NCBI GenBank assembly: GCA_964557855.1
Contig: CAZLBP010000003.1
Location: 1 to 64,000 of the forward strand
Length of the DNA stretch: 64,000 bases
Origin: JAJRZL01 sp964557855
Lineage (GTDB): Bacteria > Zixibacteria > MSB-5A5 > GN15 > FEB-12
Reading direction: 5' to 3'
Below the pieces are notes generated by a model. It ran no database searches. It had not been told where the DNA came from and was given only the letters and a program-made list of their open reading frames with translations. Shown one piece after another: positions 36,601-44,218 of the stretch; positions within the stretch are counted from its first letter, which is position 1, and each line of letters opens with the position of its first letter. The translations under genes and the position numbers were made by a program.

Positions 36601-37195
36601 CTCTCCCCACGTTCGATGTGAACTCGAAACGATTGAGTTCGGCCGAAAAAGTCCCCTCGCGAGTCTCAAATGCGGCCCAAAGAAAAACATCGCTGAAAGT
36701 TGTTGTGTCCAGGTTATCGACATAGGTCACGTCGGCGCTGTTGATCTCCAGTTGTCGAATCAAGAGCGCCAGCCCGGCTGATTGACCGGGCTCTGATGAA
36801 AGTGACTCGGGGAGCAGCAACTTTCCGAAACTGTCGCGCATCAGCACCACCTGCGGTGAATCCAAACGCACGTAGTCGAAAACATAGTCACCCGTTAAGA
36901 CATCCGAAAGCGAATAGACGGCCTCAACGGACGGCAGGTACAGCATCCGAAAGTGATGCAGAGGATCCTTGTAGTAGACCGTCAGGTTCTCCAGAGTAAT
37001 CCCTGACAGCAAGCTCCCTTCGATTTTGCCAATCTTGACGTCTAACGGCATTTCGTCCGTAATGAGATTGTCAAGCTGAGAGTTGACAACGCGCTCCAGT
37101 CCCCCCAGGAAGAAGAGATACACATAGGCACCCCCGGCAATCAGGCCCAGTACCGCCAGTAAGTAGAGAATAATCTTTAGCAACCGCCGCATCAA
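33653..37195 (-). CDS. tamB: TamB/DUF490-family translocation protein
   Basis: An 1180-residue periplasm-spanning protein with an N-terminal membrane anchor (about 5-32), a long series of short beta-strands forming the hydrophobic groove of AsmA/TamB bridges, and a C-terminal DUF490 domain (about 850-1180; for example RGKGYLFD and TGTLEQPEI). TamB proteins link inner membrane to an Omp85 partner and move phospholipids or help insert barrels. It overlaps the upstream CMD-like gene by ATGA and the downstream Omp85 gene by one base, so all three are translationally coupled. Confidence 0.9.
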   Translation of the reverse strand: MMRRLLKIILYLLAVLGLIAGGAYVYLFFLGGLERVVNSQLDNLITDEMPLDVKIGKIEGSLLSGITLENLTVYYKDPLHHFRMLYLPSVEAVYSLSDVLTGDYVFDYVRLDSPQVVLMRDSFGKLLLPESLSSEPGQSAGLALLIRQLEINSADVTYVDNLDTTTFSDVFLWAAFETREGTFSAELNRFEFTSNVGRVHLESAEGKVTYSEGRLLFHNVTLVSGLTRIKLSGNVLLEDTLAGTVRLAADNLELPLVTSYLGKKLDGTIDINGEASFVGSSFEGTFDIAGTFVIFDFENLHVDLSYDDEKIKFNSLYGTILDGCSIDGEGAIDFSQSTDAYYMYTDIKNFNLEHLVEGTFSSDLSGYVELDGESFSTSTLELRLNVELRESSFDDYPLQEVSGEMIVTARDIAFPDSLRVSYFGNEFYATGTVDYSDSIDLFVAADLEQLDRYRGKLFIDEPGGRGHAEVTLSGLTADPDLAGYFVSDSAWIYDLYAESLFAALNIERFLTGREGTVSVAIERGSAWGIPYDSGRTELRLDSTLVFIDAAELTGGVAHLRAGGEYDYGAEPQGLVLDTFRLNLFGREFFNRGQLEIGIDSNGFDFQNAAIGNTEALLSVRGRADYDDSLDLLLSIEQVPTAPWLDLFDTSFALQGYLSCVAQVRGTIDRPQFDFLGEIDSLTYRGLVLGHLMVGVKFEDQQLTIDSLRLSSDSGQYYATGYVPADLSFSSEVEDRFLDGPMDIILTASDTEFDLVSLVLPSVEQMDGQFYGNVHITGTPLDPGLEGEAYLKDGRLKYFDLEHPLFTDSAGVTMKNNRIIIDEIELFTTENKKRDGRRRYVNVEGDLVVEALDSLYYDLYISIGREFPFAYELDDIRGKVEGDLQIEGMTPPQVSGDLTILSTRYMVNFAEEGAGSPVMMALTGDDTWDLNINIDILSNYWIRNDDIDAEFAGQMNLIREDGQYRFAGEMEILRGKGYLFDKTFRLEPGSRVVFEGNDTLNPTLDIVAFTRVGAVRRSALEQENVSPEQIELGIHITGTLEQPEINPVEGSDFSREDILPLIVTGAPGSDSLAATGQLEGRLLGIGYSQVSQIGARQLRQIGVETFELDPVYGETTDLLNAWLTVGFYTGPNLYVYGRSTLAGETRQEVGFEYRLNRAIQVEGRRDEEELYHLNLRFHWEF

Positions 37196-37881
37196 CGGTA
37201 CCGCAATTTGTCAAGAATAGTTAGACAGACTTCGTAACCTCGTCCCGCAGACGGACCGATGTCCTCTACAACCTGCCTGATCAAGGTTTCATCGGCGCCC
37301 ACATTTCGAGCGCCGCGTATATGCGAGTGCAGTTGCCGCTCCCTGTTCTCCATCATCAGGCAGGCTATGATAGCCAGTTCGCGATCGATGATATTAACCC
37401 CCGGTCGTGAGAGGACTTTGCCGTACCCTTCCAGCACCATCCACCGGAAAATCTCCGGCGCAAACGACTCCACTCGTCTTCTCAGCAAGTCAAAGCTGCT
37501 GTCATATACGGCCTTACACAAATCCAGACCCCGGTCGACCCAGTTCGACACCTCCTCGGAATCAACGGCTGCCGGGATCGGCTCCTGGTTTCTCAAGGGA
37601 AATTCGCCGGATAGATGGTCGGCCGCCTCCAGCATCCGTGGAAACCCCAGAAACAAGTACGACTGCAAAACAATCTCATAGAATTCCGCCCTGGATATCC
37701 GGTGGGCTTTTCCGACAGAAATCACCTGACTGAGGATGGCAGTATTACAAACGGCAACGGCGGCCGAATACAACGAGAGAACCCGGGTCCGTACATGCGG
37801 CCCCGACGTTTGCATGAGACTATCGGTCAGGAGACCAATGCGATGCCGGAATTCGTCTATGTCAACGGTCGGATTCATAGA
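37192..37881 (-). CDS. CMD-fold (carboxymuconolactone decarboxylase/AhpD-like) protein
   Basis: The protein contains two CMD-like helical repeats. One covers about residues 35-95 and the other about 160-225, with RELAIIACLMMENRERQLHSHIRGARNVGA in pieces matching the family core. The redox Cys-x2-Cys pair of AhpD peroxidases is absent, as is any obvious catalytic residue, so activity cannot be assigned. The start is unclear: ATG 37881 or TTG 37914, neither with a good ribosome site. Its end overlaps tamB, and it follows the HtrA-like gene by under 50 bp, so it belongs to the envelope operon, an unusual place for this fold. Confidence 0.7.
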   Translation of the reverse strand, partial: SMNPTVDIDEFRHRIGLLTDSLMQTSGPHVRTRVLSLYSAAVAVCNTAILSQVISVGKAHRISRAEFYEIVLQSYLFLGFPRMLEAADHLSGEFPLRNQEPIPAAVDSEEVSNWVDRGLDLCKAVYDSSFDLLRRRVESFAPEIFRWMVLEGYGKVLSRPGVNIIDRELAIIACLMMENRERQLHSHIRGARNVGADETLIRQVVEDIGPSAGRGYEVCLTILDKLRYR

Positions 37882-37926
37882 CGGAAAATAACGAGTTTGG
37901 CTGGCTGTTGGCAACGGCTAACTCGA

Positions 37927-39096
37927 TTACTGCAAAGAGCGGAGCTTCGCCTCCAGTTGGTAGATGGTCTTTTTGAGTTGCTGAATTTCATGGAAGAGAG
38001 AATCCTGCAGGGGTGAAGAAACGGAGCTTGAAGTGCGCTGTGAGTCAAACCCTTCGAAAGCCGTCAGCTCCACTCGCCCCACCTGAATCGGAATGACGTA
38101 CGGGGTCCGGTCCCGCAGAAAACCGATTTCGATCAACTCACCGGGGGTGGTCTTGCGCACCACGCATCGGAGATCCGAGGCGGATTTAATCAATTCGCCG
38201 TTCAGGCTGAACAGGAGATCGCCTTTTCGCAATCCCGTGTTCTCGGCTGGAGATAACCGGATCACATCGGTCACCATGACTCCGCGGTCGATCACCTGTC
38301 GGTTGGGAGCGGCCGCCAGGGTCATGCGACTGGAAAATGAAATCTCCATTCCCGGAGAAACATCGATATCCATAGCTGTAATGCCGATGAATCCGGCCGG
38401 TCGATCGCCGTGCTCGAGTAAATGGGAAACCACGCTCTGCAAGTCAGCCGAGTGTACCGCCAGACCCGCCTCGGCGAACTGTCCCTCTCCGATCCCGCCG
38501 GTGATAGCGCCGACGAGATTTCCCTTCAGGTCAAAGATCCCGCCGCCCACGGTTCCCGAAGTGATATGAGCCGAGAACTGCAAAGTACCATCGGGTTTCG
38601 AACCGGCGCAGAAGCCGAATGAAGGCGAGGCGCGTATTCCATAGGAATTGCCGACCGCTATCACCATCTGCCCGGCGCACCCCTGCCATTGTCCGTAACA
38701 CACCGGTACGCCGACTGCCCCATCCACTCGCACCAGCGCCAGGCCGGTGTGGTAGTCTATACCTACCAGGTCCGCCGGATGAACTTGACCTTCAAACCAG
38801 ACGTTTAGTCTGTCACGATTAGTGACCGCAGCAGCCGAAGTCAGAATGTGACCTTCGTCATCGAAAACGATACCCGACGATATGAGACGACGTACCGTCT
38901 CGCCGACCTGGTCGGACGAGTGATTGTCCTCTCGATAGGTTACAGACTCGATGGTTACTATTGAACGTGACGCCTGGAAAACCAACTCCGAGAGCTTGTC
39001 CTCCAGTACTGTCAGAGAACTGTCAGCGGCCCGCGAAGTCGTCGCCTGGGCGCATAAGAGCAGTACTAATACAGAAAACCGGCAAAGCAATATCAT
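37927..39096 (-). CDS. HtrA/DegP-like PDZ protein lacking the catalytic triad
   Basis: A signal peptide (about 1-23) is followed by a trypsin-like domain (about 40-215) aligned with HtrA proteases, a PDZ domain (about 230-345; LSPAENTGLRKGDLL) and a short C-terminal coiled coil (HEIQQLKKTIYQLEAKL). All three catalytic positions are changed. His in the TN.HVV motif is Ala89 (TSAAAV), Asp in TDLA is Gly118 (TGLA), and Ser in GNSGGP is Val183 (GTVGGG). It cannot be a serine protease and is more likely a chaperone, sensor or scaffold of the periplasm. It lies 6 bp after the anti-sigma gene. AGGA directly abuts the ATG, so a TTG two codons later is a possible start. Confidence 0.85.
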   Translation of the reverse strand: MILLCRFSVLVLLLCAQATTSRAADSSLTVLEDKLSELVFQASRSIVTIESVTYREDNHSSDQVGETVRRLISSGIVFDDEGHILTSAAAVTNRDRLNVWFEGQVHPADLVGIDYHTGLALVRVDGAVGVPVCYGQWQGCAGQMVIAVGNSYGIRASPSFGFCAGSKPDGTLQFSAHITSGTVGGGIFDLKGNLVGAITGGIGEGQFAEAGLAVHSADLQSVVSHLLEHGDRPAGFIGITAMDIDVSPGMEISFSSRMTLAAAPNRQVIDRGVMVTDVIRLSPAENTGLRKGDLLFSLNGELIKSASDLRCVVRKTTPGELIEIGFLRDRTPYVIPIQVGRVELTAFEGFDSQRTSSSVSSPLQDSLFHEIQQLKKTIYQLEAKLRSLQ

Positions 39097-39102
39097 TCCT
39101 GG

Positions 39103-39792
39103 TTAATATACAGTGGTCGCTCCTCTTTGAGGCTCTGGCGATTGATAGGTCTTCACGTTTTGCCGGAGCCGATAATACGTCGGCACATAGGGTCCGGCCA
39201 CATCAGTATTGTGCGAGACATTAGAAACCCGGTATTGAGGAGCTGTCGCGTTAATACGCATCCGGTTGATGACTCGTTGTGTCCGTTCTCTGAGCTTTTC
39301 GGTCCTGGCCAGTTGAGATGTCAATGACCAGTCCTTCGCGATCGGCTGCGTCATGTTGGGATTTCTGATCGGTTGAGCCGTCAAATAGGCGTCATTGATA
39401 ACCGTATGAGTTGTAGCCATGCCCATATTGTCGTCCAGTGATCCCGGCATGAAGCTCATCGCCGCTACGAAAATAACCACAAAGGCGCCCACCACGCTTG
39501 GCACTACTGCCGCCCACCGAATCACCGGAACCGGTTTCGGCAGATAAGCCTTCGTTCTGGTCTCCGCAAACCGCTCCTGAGCTATTTGGTTAAGCAGGGC
39601 AGTATTGAAGCCATCGGAAACCGACATCCCCGGTATCTGATTGCCTATCTCCCCCAGGGAGTGGTATTCGGCTTTAACCGCCCGACAATCAGTGCACACA
39701 GCGAGATGTTCACCGACCGCCAGCTTTTTGCGGCCGGCTAACTCGTCCTTACAATATGCTGACAGGCAAGAGCGTACTTTTCGACAGCGCAT
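39103..39792 (-). CDS. Anti-sigma factor, zf-HC2 type, single-span
   Basis: The zinc anti-sigma motif lies in the first 40 residues: Cys3/Cys9, then His-x3-Cys-x2-Cys in EHLAVCTDC (about 28-36). A membrane helix lies at about 94-114, and the remaining 115 residues would be periplasmic, rich in Arg/Thr/Asn. It should hold the ECF factor encoded just upstream. The reading frame begins 44 bp inside the end of the sigma gene, with GGAGAG as ribosome site, so the two products are tightly coupled. The periplasmic part has no recognised domain. Confidence 0.85.
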   Translation of the reverse strand: MRCRKVRSCLSAYCKDELAGRKKLAVGEHLAVCTDCRAVKAEYHSLGEIGNQIPGMSVSDGFNTALLNQIAQERFAETRTKAYLPKPVPVIRWAAVVPSVVGAFVVIFVAAMSFMPGSLDDNMGMATTHTVINDAYLTAQPIRNPNMTQPIAKDWSLTSQLARTEKLRERTQRVINRMRINATAPQYRVSNVSHNTDVAGPYVPTYYRLRQNVKTYQSPEPQRGATTVY

Positions 39793-40357
39793 CGTTGCTC
39801 TCCAGTCTTGGTTTGAGTTTGTCCCTGAGCATCATCCGCGCTCGATTCACCCGCGATTTCACTGTACCGAGCGGGATGTCCAGAATCTTGGCAACCTCCT
39901 CATAGGGTAATTCCTGAATGTCCCTGAGCATGAAGGCCGCCCGATATTTCTCCGGCAATCCTTTGATAGCAGACTCGAGAACCTGCGGCAATCGGCTCGG
40001 AAGCTTCGCCTCTACCGCAAATTCAGCTTCATTCCCCTGCATCTCGGATATTTCGTAATGCTTGAATTTCTTCCTCTTGCGCAATTCGTTACGAGCCAGA
40101 TTTAAACCAATGGTATAAATCCACGTCGAGAAACAATGCTTGAAATTGAAAGACTGACGGTGCTGATACACCCGCACAAATGTCTCCTGCACAATGTCCT
40201 CCGCCTCATCGGGGGAAGATAACATACGCCCGATAACGTTCATGAGACGGTTCTTATACCGGTCAACCAGCTCGTTAAAGGCCACCATGTCGCCCTTCTG
40301 AATGGACCGCATGAGACGATAATCTATGTCTTTTTCTGTCTCTTTCACTTTAGCCAT
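39749..40357 (-). CDS. ECF RNA polymerase sigma factor (RpoE-like)
   Basis: A 202-residue sigma factor with ECF region 2 (about 30-95; SSPDEAEDIVQETFVRVY and FSTWIYTIGLNLARNELR) and region 4 (about 130-180; LPEKYRAAFMLRDIQ and YEEVAKILDIPLGTVKSR). The pattern is closest to the RpoE/SigW-like group that answers envelope stress. It is the first gene of a run that continues through anti-sigma, HtrA-like protein, CMD protein, TamB and Omp85. GGAG precedes the ATG. An ECF-type promoter lies 30 bp upstream, suggesting self-activation. Confidence 0.94.
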   Translation of the reverse strand: MAKVKETEKDIDYRLMRSIQKGDMVAFNELVDRYKNRLMNVIGRMLSSPDEAEDIVQETFVRVYQHRQSFNFKHCFSTWIYTIGLNLARNELRKRKKFKHYEISEMQGNEAEFAVEAKLPSRLPQVLESAIKGLPEKYRAAFMLRDIQELPYEEVAKILDIPLGTVKSRVNRARMMLRDKLKPRLESNDALSKSTLLPVSIL

Positions 40358-40386
40358 AATTCTCCTCTATCATCTCCATCATAAAG

Positions 40387-40414
40387 TAGTACCAACAAGA
40401 GCGGGGAAAGTTCC
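40387..40414 (-). promoter_or_regulatory. ECF sigma-type promoter of the sigma/envelope operon
   Basis: On the minus strand GGAACTT (40414-40408) is followed by 15 nt and GTACTA (40392-40387). GGAAC-type -35 boxes with short spacers are the signature of ECF factors of the RpoE group. The start site would fall about 22 nt ahead of the sigma factor ATG. Confidence 0.6.
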
Positions 40415-40533
40415 ACAATAAATCGTGTCTGCTAATCGTTAAGATACCACATATTAACAAGTTAACAAGCGATTTCTTCTATGATTCCAAACTCCGGGAC
40501 TCGCGAAGAGAAGAATAGTACAGCTCGGAATTG

Positions 40534-41754
40534 CTACCCCTTGAACAGATTGCCCCAATTGGTCAGATAAATCAAGAAGCCGAAAAGAGCCATCAGCGCC
40601 ACCGGTATGCCGATTGTCTTGTATACCTGCAGTAAATCGCTCTTGAAATACTCGTTTGTAAGGATGAGACAGAGATGGGATGGCGAGAGTATCATCCCTA
40701 AATAGCCTGACAAATAGGCCAGAAATATGTAATTCGGCTCTATTCCGTTCAAATACAGGAAGCTGGCCAGTATGGCATAACCCATAGCCACAAATGCAGC
40801 CACCATACCGGTCAGAATGCCGGCAGCGAAACATACCAGGAATATCACCAGTTCCACCGGCAGATTGAGATCCAAAGTAATCCGGGGTATAGCCGCAATT
40901 GCTCCCGAGAGTTCGAGTGCCGTTTGGAAGGAGAGAGTCCCGAATACGAGCAAAACCAGTTTGTACGAAAGACCCTTCTTGAGAACGACTTTCAACGTGG
41001 CACTGTCGGGCCGAGAAATAACCGCCAATGCCACGAGAGCCAGGAATACGGCCATAGCCAACTCAATCTTGAATATCCCATAAATCACTATAGCCAACGG
41101 GATGGGCCAGATAGCCTTGAATATGCCATATAACGCGGCGCCCAAGTTCCGCGTATGATTGTTGTCGTTGCTTATCTTCCTCGTATAGAATATTAACCCC
41201 CACAGCGCCATAAAAACAGCCAGGGGCGCCTGCATAAGCGACACGCTGCCGATAGGCAGCCCGGTGATGGCCTCCGTCAGAATTATGCCCGGATAAATCG
41301 GCCAGAAGAACTCTACCACGTGTCGAAACCAATAGTTGCTGGCCGTCTTGAATTCGGGCGGATATTTGGGATCGGTCAGCACGTTTCCAACCAACGGAGC
41401 CGACAATAATGACCCGCCCGGCATGGGCATCAGGCCGACCAGGGACGGCAGAAGTGCAACCGCGGTTTTGTTGCCCCCGGGAAGTTCTTTTACCCTTGTA
41501 GTCAGCCTCTCCAGAGATCTGAGTTCTTTCAACATCTGACCCAGGGAAGTTATGAGGAGAATAACCAGCGTCAGGGATATAAATCTCCTCGATTTAACGA
41601 GATCCCAGTAACCCTGCAAGACGGCTGCTGGTTCGACCCAATACAAAATCGCCGTCACCACACCGGCCCCAAACAAGGTTATTCCAACCGATACTCTGAG
41701 TCGCAGGGCCAGGACTATGAGGACAAAAACCAGCAGAAGTTTGGCGGCATCCAT
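40534..41754 (-). CDS. DUF401-family membrane protein (permease-like)
   Basis: About 406 residues with 10-12 hydrophobic spans. Features of DUF401 (TIGR00529) proteins are the central loop LMPMPGGSLLSAP (about 105-118) and, near the end, ILSPSHLCLILTNEYF. The fold resembles GntP/CitM-type organic-anion permeases, but no substrate is known for the family. ATG 41754 is chosen because the next residues form the first helix. The frame is open further upstream to 41886, but that part overlaps the divergent pabB gene and looks non-coding. Confidence 0.82.
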   Translation of the reverse strand: MDAAKLLLVFVLIVLALRLRVSVGITLFGAGVVTAILYWVEPAAVLQGYWDLVKSRRFISLTLVILLITSLGQMLKELRSLERLTTRVKELPGGNKTAVALLPSLVGLMPMPGGSLLSAPLVGNVLTDPKYPPEFKTASNYWFRHVVEFFWPIYPGIILTEAITGLPIGSVSLMQAPLAVFMALWGLIFYTRKISNDNNHTRNLGAALYGIFKAIWPIPLAIVIYGIFKIELAMAVFLALVALAVISRPDSATLKVVLKKGLSYKLVLLVFGTLSFQTALELSGAIAAIPRITLDLNLPVELVIFLVCFAAGILTGMVAAFVAMGYAILASFLYLNGIEPNYIFLAYLSGYLGMILSPSHLCLILTNEYFKSDLLQVYKTIGIPVALMALFGFLIYLTNWGNLFKG

Positions 41755-41784
41755 GGGCGTGAAGAAATGGTGATCGTGACTGAA

Positions 41785-41831
41785 TGTCAAACAATCTACC
41801 CACTTGACAAGCCGATATTTCTCCGTAGCTT
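41785..41831. promoter_or_regulatory. Divergent promoter region between DUF401 gene and pabB
   Basis: TGTCAA (41785-41790) and TTGACA (41804-41809) form an inverted pair, that is, two -35-like boxes facing opposite ways. For pabB a 16-nt spacer leads to TAGCTT (41826-41831), close enough to the GTG start (41838) for a leaderless message. The minus-strand -10 is poor. Confidence 0.35.
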
Positions 41832-41837
41832 TTCCGG

Positions 41838-43175
41838 GTGATAACCTCAAACTCAGCTGCACGCGAAGTACGACCGTCCATACCACCTCTGGAGTTGTTC
41901 AAACCCCTGGCAGAAAAAGAGGGCGCCGTCTGGCTGGATTCAACACTGCGAGTGGGCGACAAAGGCCGCTGTTCCTATATCGCCTGCCATCCGGTGGCGG
42001 ACATTTCTTGGAACAACGGTCAGATCATCCAAAGAGGCTCAGACGGAATTATCAGAAGCGCGTTTCCGGGCGACATATTTGCCGTTGTCGAAGAACGTAT
42101 CTCGAAGACCGATCTGTTTGCCGTGGGGTATATCACGTACGAAGGGGCTCTGCCCTTTGTAGGTATCTCTCCTGCCGCTCCGCACGAAATCCCTTCAGCC
42201 AGATTTCTTCTGTACGATTCGGCCATCCGCTACGATCACCGAGACGAGACGTATGGTCTGGTCGGGAAACCATTCCCCGGCTGCGAGGATCCGTTCGGGA
42301 GCGCAACTACACTGGCGGAAGATGATTGTCCCCCGCCGGACGATATTATACCGGCCCAGTCCAGGAGTGACTATCTGGAGCGGATCGAGAGAATCAAGTG
42401 GCATATTCATGAAGGCGATTTGTACCAGGCCAACTTCACGACGCGGTTTGAAGTCAAGACCGAGCTGCCACCTTTCCGGGCCTACACCCGGCTGCGTTCG
42501 CTCAATCCGGCGCCATACGGCGCCTACTTGAATTTCGGCGACTACCGCATCCTCTCCTCTTCGCCGGAAAGAATGTATTTCAGGCGCCGGGACATCGTCA
42601 CGTGCTGCCCCATCAAAGGCAGTATCCGCCGCGGCCACAACTCGAGGGAGGAACAGGAGAATCTCCGCCGGCTGCTGGAATCGGAAAAGGATAGGGCGGA
42701 ACTGCTGATGATAGTTGACTTGGTGCGTCATGATCTGGGACGCATCGCGCGAACCGGCACGGTTTCCGTCGACGACCTGTTCCAACCGGAGATTTATTCA
42801 TCCATTATTCACCTCGTCAGCAACGTCAGTGCGCATCTGGAACCAACGACGGGCAATGCCGCCATAGTCGAAGCGCTGCTGCCCGGCGGCTCCATTTCCG
42901 GCGCCCCGAAACGACGCGCCATTGAGTTCCTGCGACAGCTCGAGCCGGTGCCGCGCTCCGTCTACACCGGTTGCATAGGCTACATGCACGGCGACCGGGC
43001 TGATTTCAATATTGCCATCAGGACCCTGACTCATGCGGATAGCGCCTACCACGTGCATGCCGGCGGAGGCATCGTCGCCGACAGTCAACCCGAGCTCGAG
43101 TACGGTGAGATGCTCCTCAAAGCAACGAACTTGTTTCGAGCCCTCGGTATCGGCCGGGATCAAATGCCATGCTGA
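41838..43175 (+). CDS. pabB: Aminodeoxychorismate synthase component I
   Basis: A chorismate-binding enzyme that makes 4-amino-4-deoxychorismate for folate. The catalytic core (about 180-440) holds PIKGS (about 257-261). The lysine there is typical of PabB, where anthranilate synthase has Ala. Further motifs are LVRHDLGR, LLPGGSISGAPK and YTGCIGY. The N-terminal 170 residues are the usual lid region, shortened (445 in total). It overlaps pabC by 7 bp. No glutaminase (pabA) is in the window. The GTG start lacks a ribosome site. Confidence 0.93.
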   Translation: MITSNSAAREVRPSIPPLELFKPLAEKEGAVWLDSTLRVGDKGRCSYIACHPVADISWNNGQIIQRGSDGIIRSAFPGDIFAVVEERISKTDLFAVGYITYEGALPFVGISPAAPHEIPSARFLLYDSAIRYDHRDETYGLVGKPFPGCEDPFGSATTLAEDDCPPPDDIIPAQSRSDYLERIERIKWHIHEGDLYQANFTTRFEVKTELPPFRAYTRLRSLNPAPYGAYLNFGDYRILSSSPERMYFRRRDIVTCCPIKGSIRRGHNSREEQENLRRLLESEKDRAELLMIVDLVRHDLGRIARTGTVSVDDLFQPEIYSSIIHLVSNVSAHLEPTTGNAAIVEALLPGGSISGAPKRRAIEFLRQLEPVPRSVYTGCIGYMHGDRADFNIAIRTLTHADSAYHVHAGGGIVADSQPELEYGEMLLKATNLFRALGIGRDQMPC

Positions 43176-44008
43176 AAACGGTAACGACCATCAACGGCAA
43201 ATTCGTCAGCCGCGGCAAAGACAAGATATCCGTTTTTGACAACTCTCTTCTGTATGCCGAAGGGCTGTTCGAGACTTTGTTGGCGGTCGATGACAGGCTC
43301 ATATTCCTCGATCAGCATCTCCAGCGTCTCTATCGAGGCGCCAGGTTGATCGGGTTGCAGATTCCCATTACACCCAACCGACTGACGGAATGGATGCACA
43401 AGACGGTGAGGAAACACCCCGACCGCATTAAGAAACTGCGCCTGACCGTCACCAGCGGCGAAGCAGCTCGTTGGGTGGGTGTGCAGGGCAAATCTCAGAT
43501 CATTCTCAGCGCTTCTCCCCATGAGATACCAATTGAACCTTACAAATTGCACGTCTCCCCGTATCGTGTCGACCAGGACTCCGTATTCCGGCGGATCAAA
43601 ACCATCTCGTACGCCATTCACGCGGCGGCTCTCAAACAGGCTCGGGAACGTGGCTGTGACGATGCCCTTCTTCTAAACGAGCGCAACTACGTAGCGGAAG
43701 TGACGTCGGCCAACGTCTACTGGGTCAAACGCCGCAAGATCTATACTCCTCCACTGTCGGCCGGCTGCCTGGAAGGAATTACGCGCAGGATCGTTCTCCG
43801 GGAGGCCGGGGAAATAGGCCTCGATGTGATTGAACGCAATTGTTCACTTGCCACACTGGTCAAGGCCGACGAAGTGTTCATTTCGAGCTCGCTGAAACTG
43901 GTAATTGGAGTTTCACTTATCAAAGAACACCGGCGCGTCTACAAACTCCAGCCCGGCCCGGTCACGAAACAGCTCATGGAGCATTTCTACGGTTTGGTCG
44001 AGTTGTAG
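43169..44008 (+). CDS. pabC: Aminodeoxychorismate lyase (class IV PLP enzyme)
   Basis: A fold-type IV PLP enzyme. The early segment DNSLLYAEGLFETL, the PLP lysine in RRIKTISY (about 150) and EVTSANVYWV after it fit PabC and related D-amino acid/branched-chain aminotransferases. Its overlap with pabB strongly favours the lyase that releases 4-aminobenzoate from aminodeoxychorismate. Length 279 is normal. A hairpin with an 11-bp stem (44051-44103) follows. Confidence 0.9.
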   Translation: MLKTVTTINGKFVSRGKDKISVFDNSLLYAEGLFETLLAVDDRLIFLDQHLQRLYRGARLIGLQIPITPNRLTEWMHKTVRKHPDRIKKLRLTVTSGEAARWVGVQGKSQIILSASPHEIPIEPYKLHVSPYRVDQDSVFRRIKTISYAIHAAALKQARERGCDDALLLNERNYVAEVTSANVYWVKRRKIYTPPLSAGCLEGITRRIVLREAGEIGLDVIERNCSLATLVKADEVFISSSLKLVIGVSLIKEHRRVYKLQPGPVTKQLMEHFYGLVEL

Positions 44009-44050
44009 CAGGCCCCCAAACCGAGAAAGGACTCCGAACCCCTCCCCCTG

Positions 44051-44103
44051 AGTGAAACCGAACGGCAGAGACTGCGTCCTTGCGGGTTTCGTCGGTTCTC
44101 ACT
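44051..44103 (+). terminator. Possible terminator after pabC
   Basis: Arms AGTGAAACCGA (44051-44061) and TCGGTTCTCACT (44092-44103) pair with one bulged C around a 30-nt loop. There is no T tract. It may instead be a repeat. A TTGACA at 44143-44148 with a weak -10 beyond could start the next gene. Confidence 0.35.
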
Positions 44104-44218
44104 GCGTTGCCACTTGGGAAAGCCGGCCGCCCTCAGTTTTAGTTGACACCCCTTTTGTCAATCCCTTACCTGGTGTACAGTGGAAATACACGTACCCAAA
44201 ACCCGAGCTCGGAGGTAT

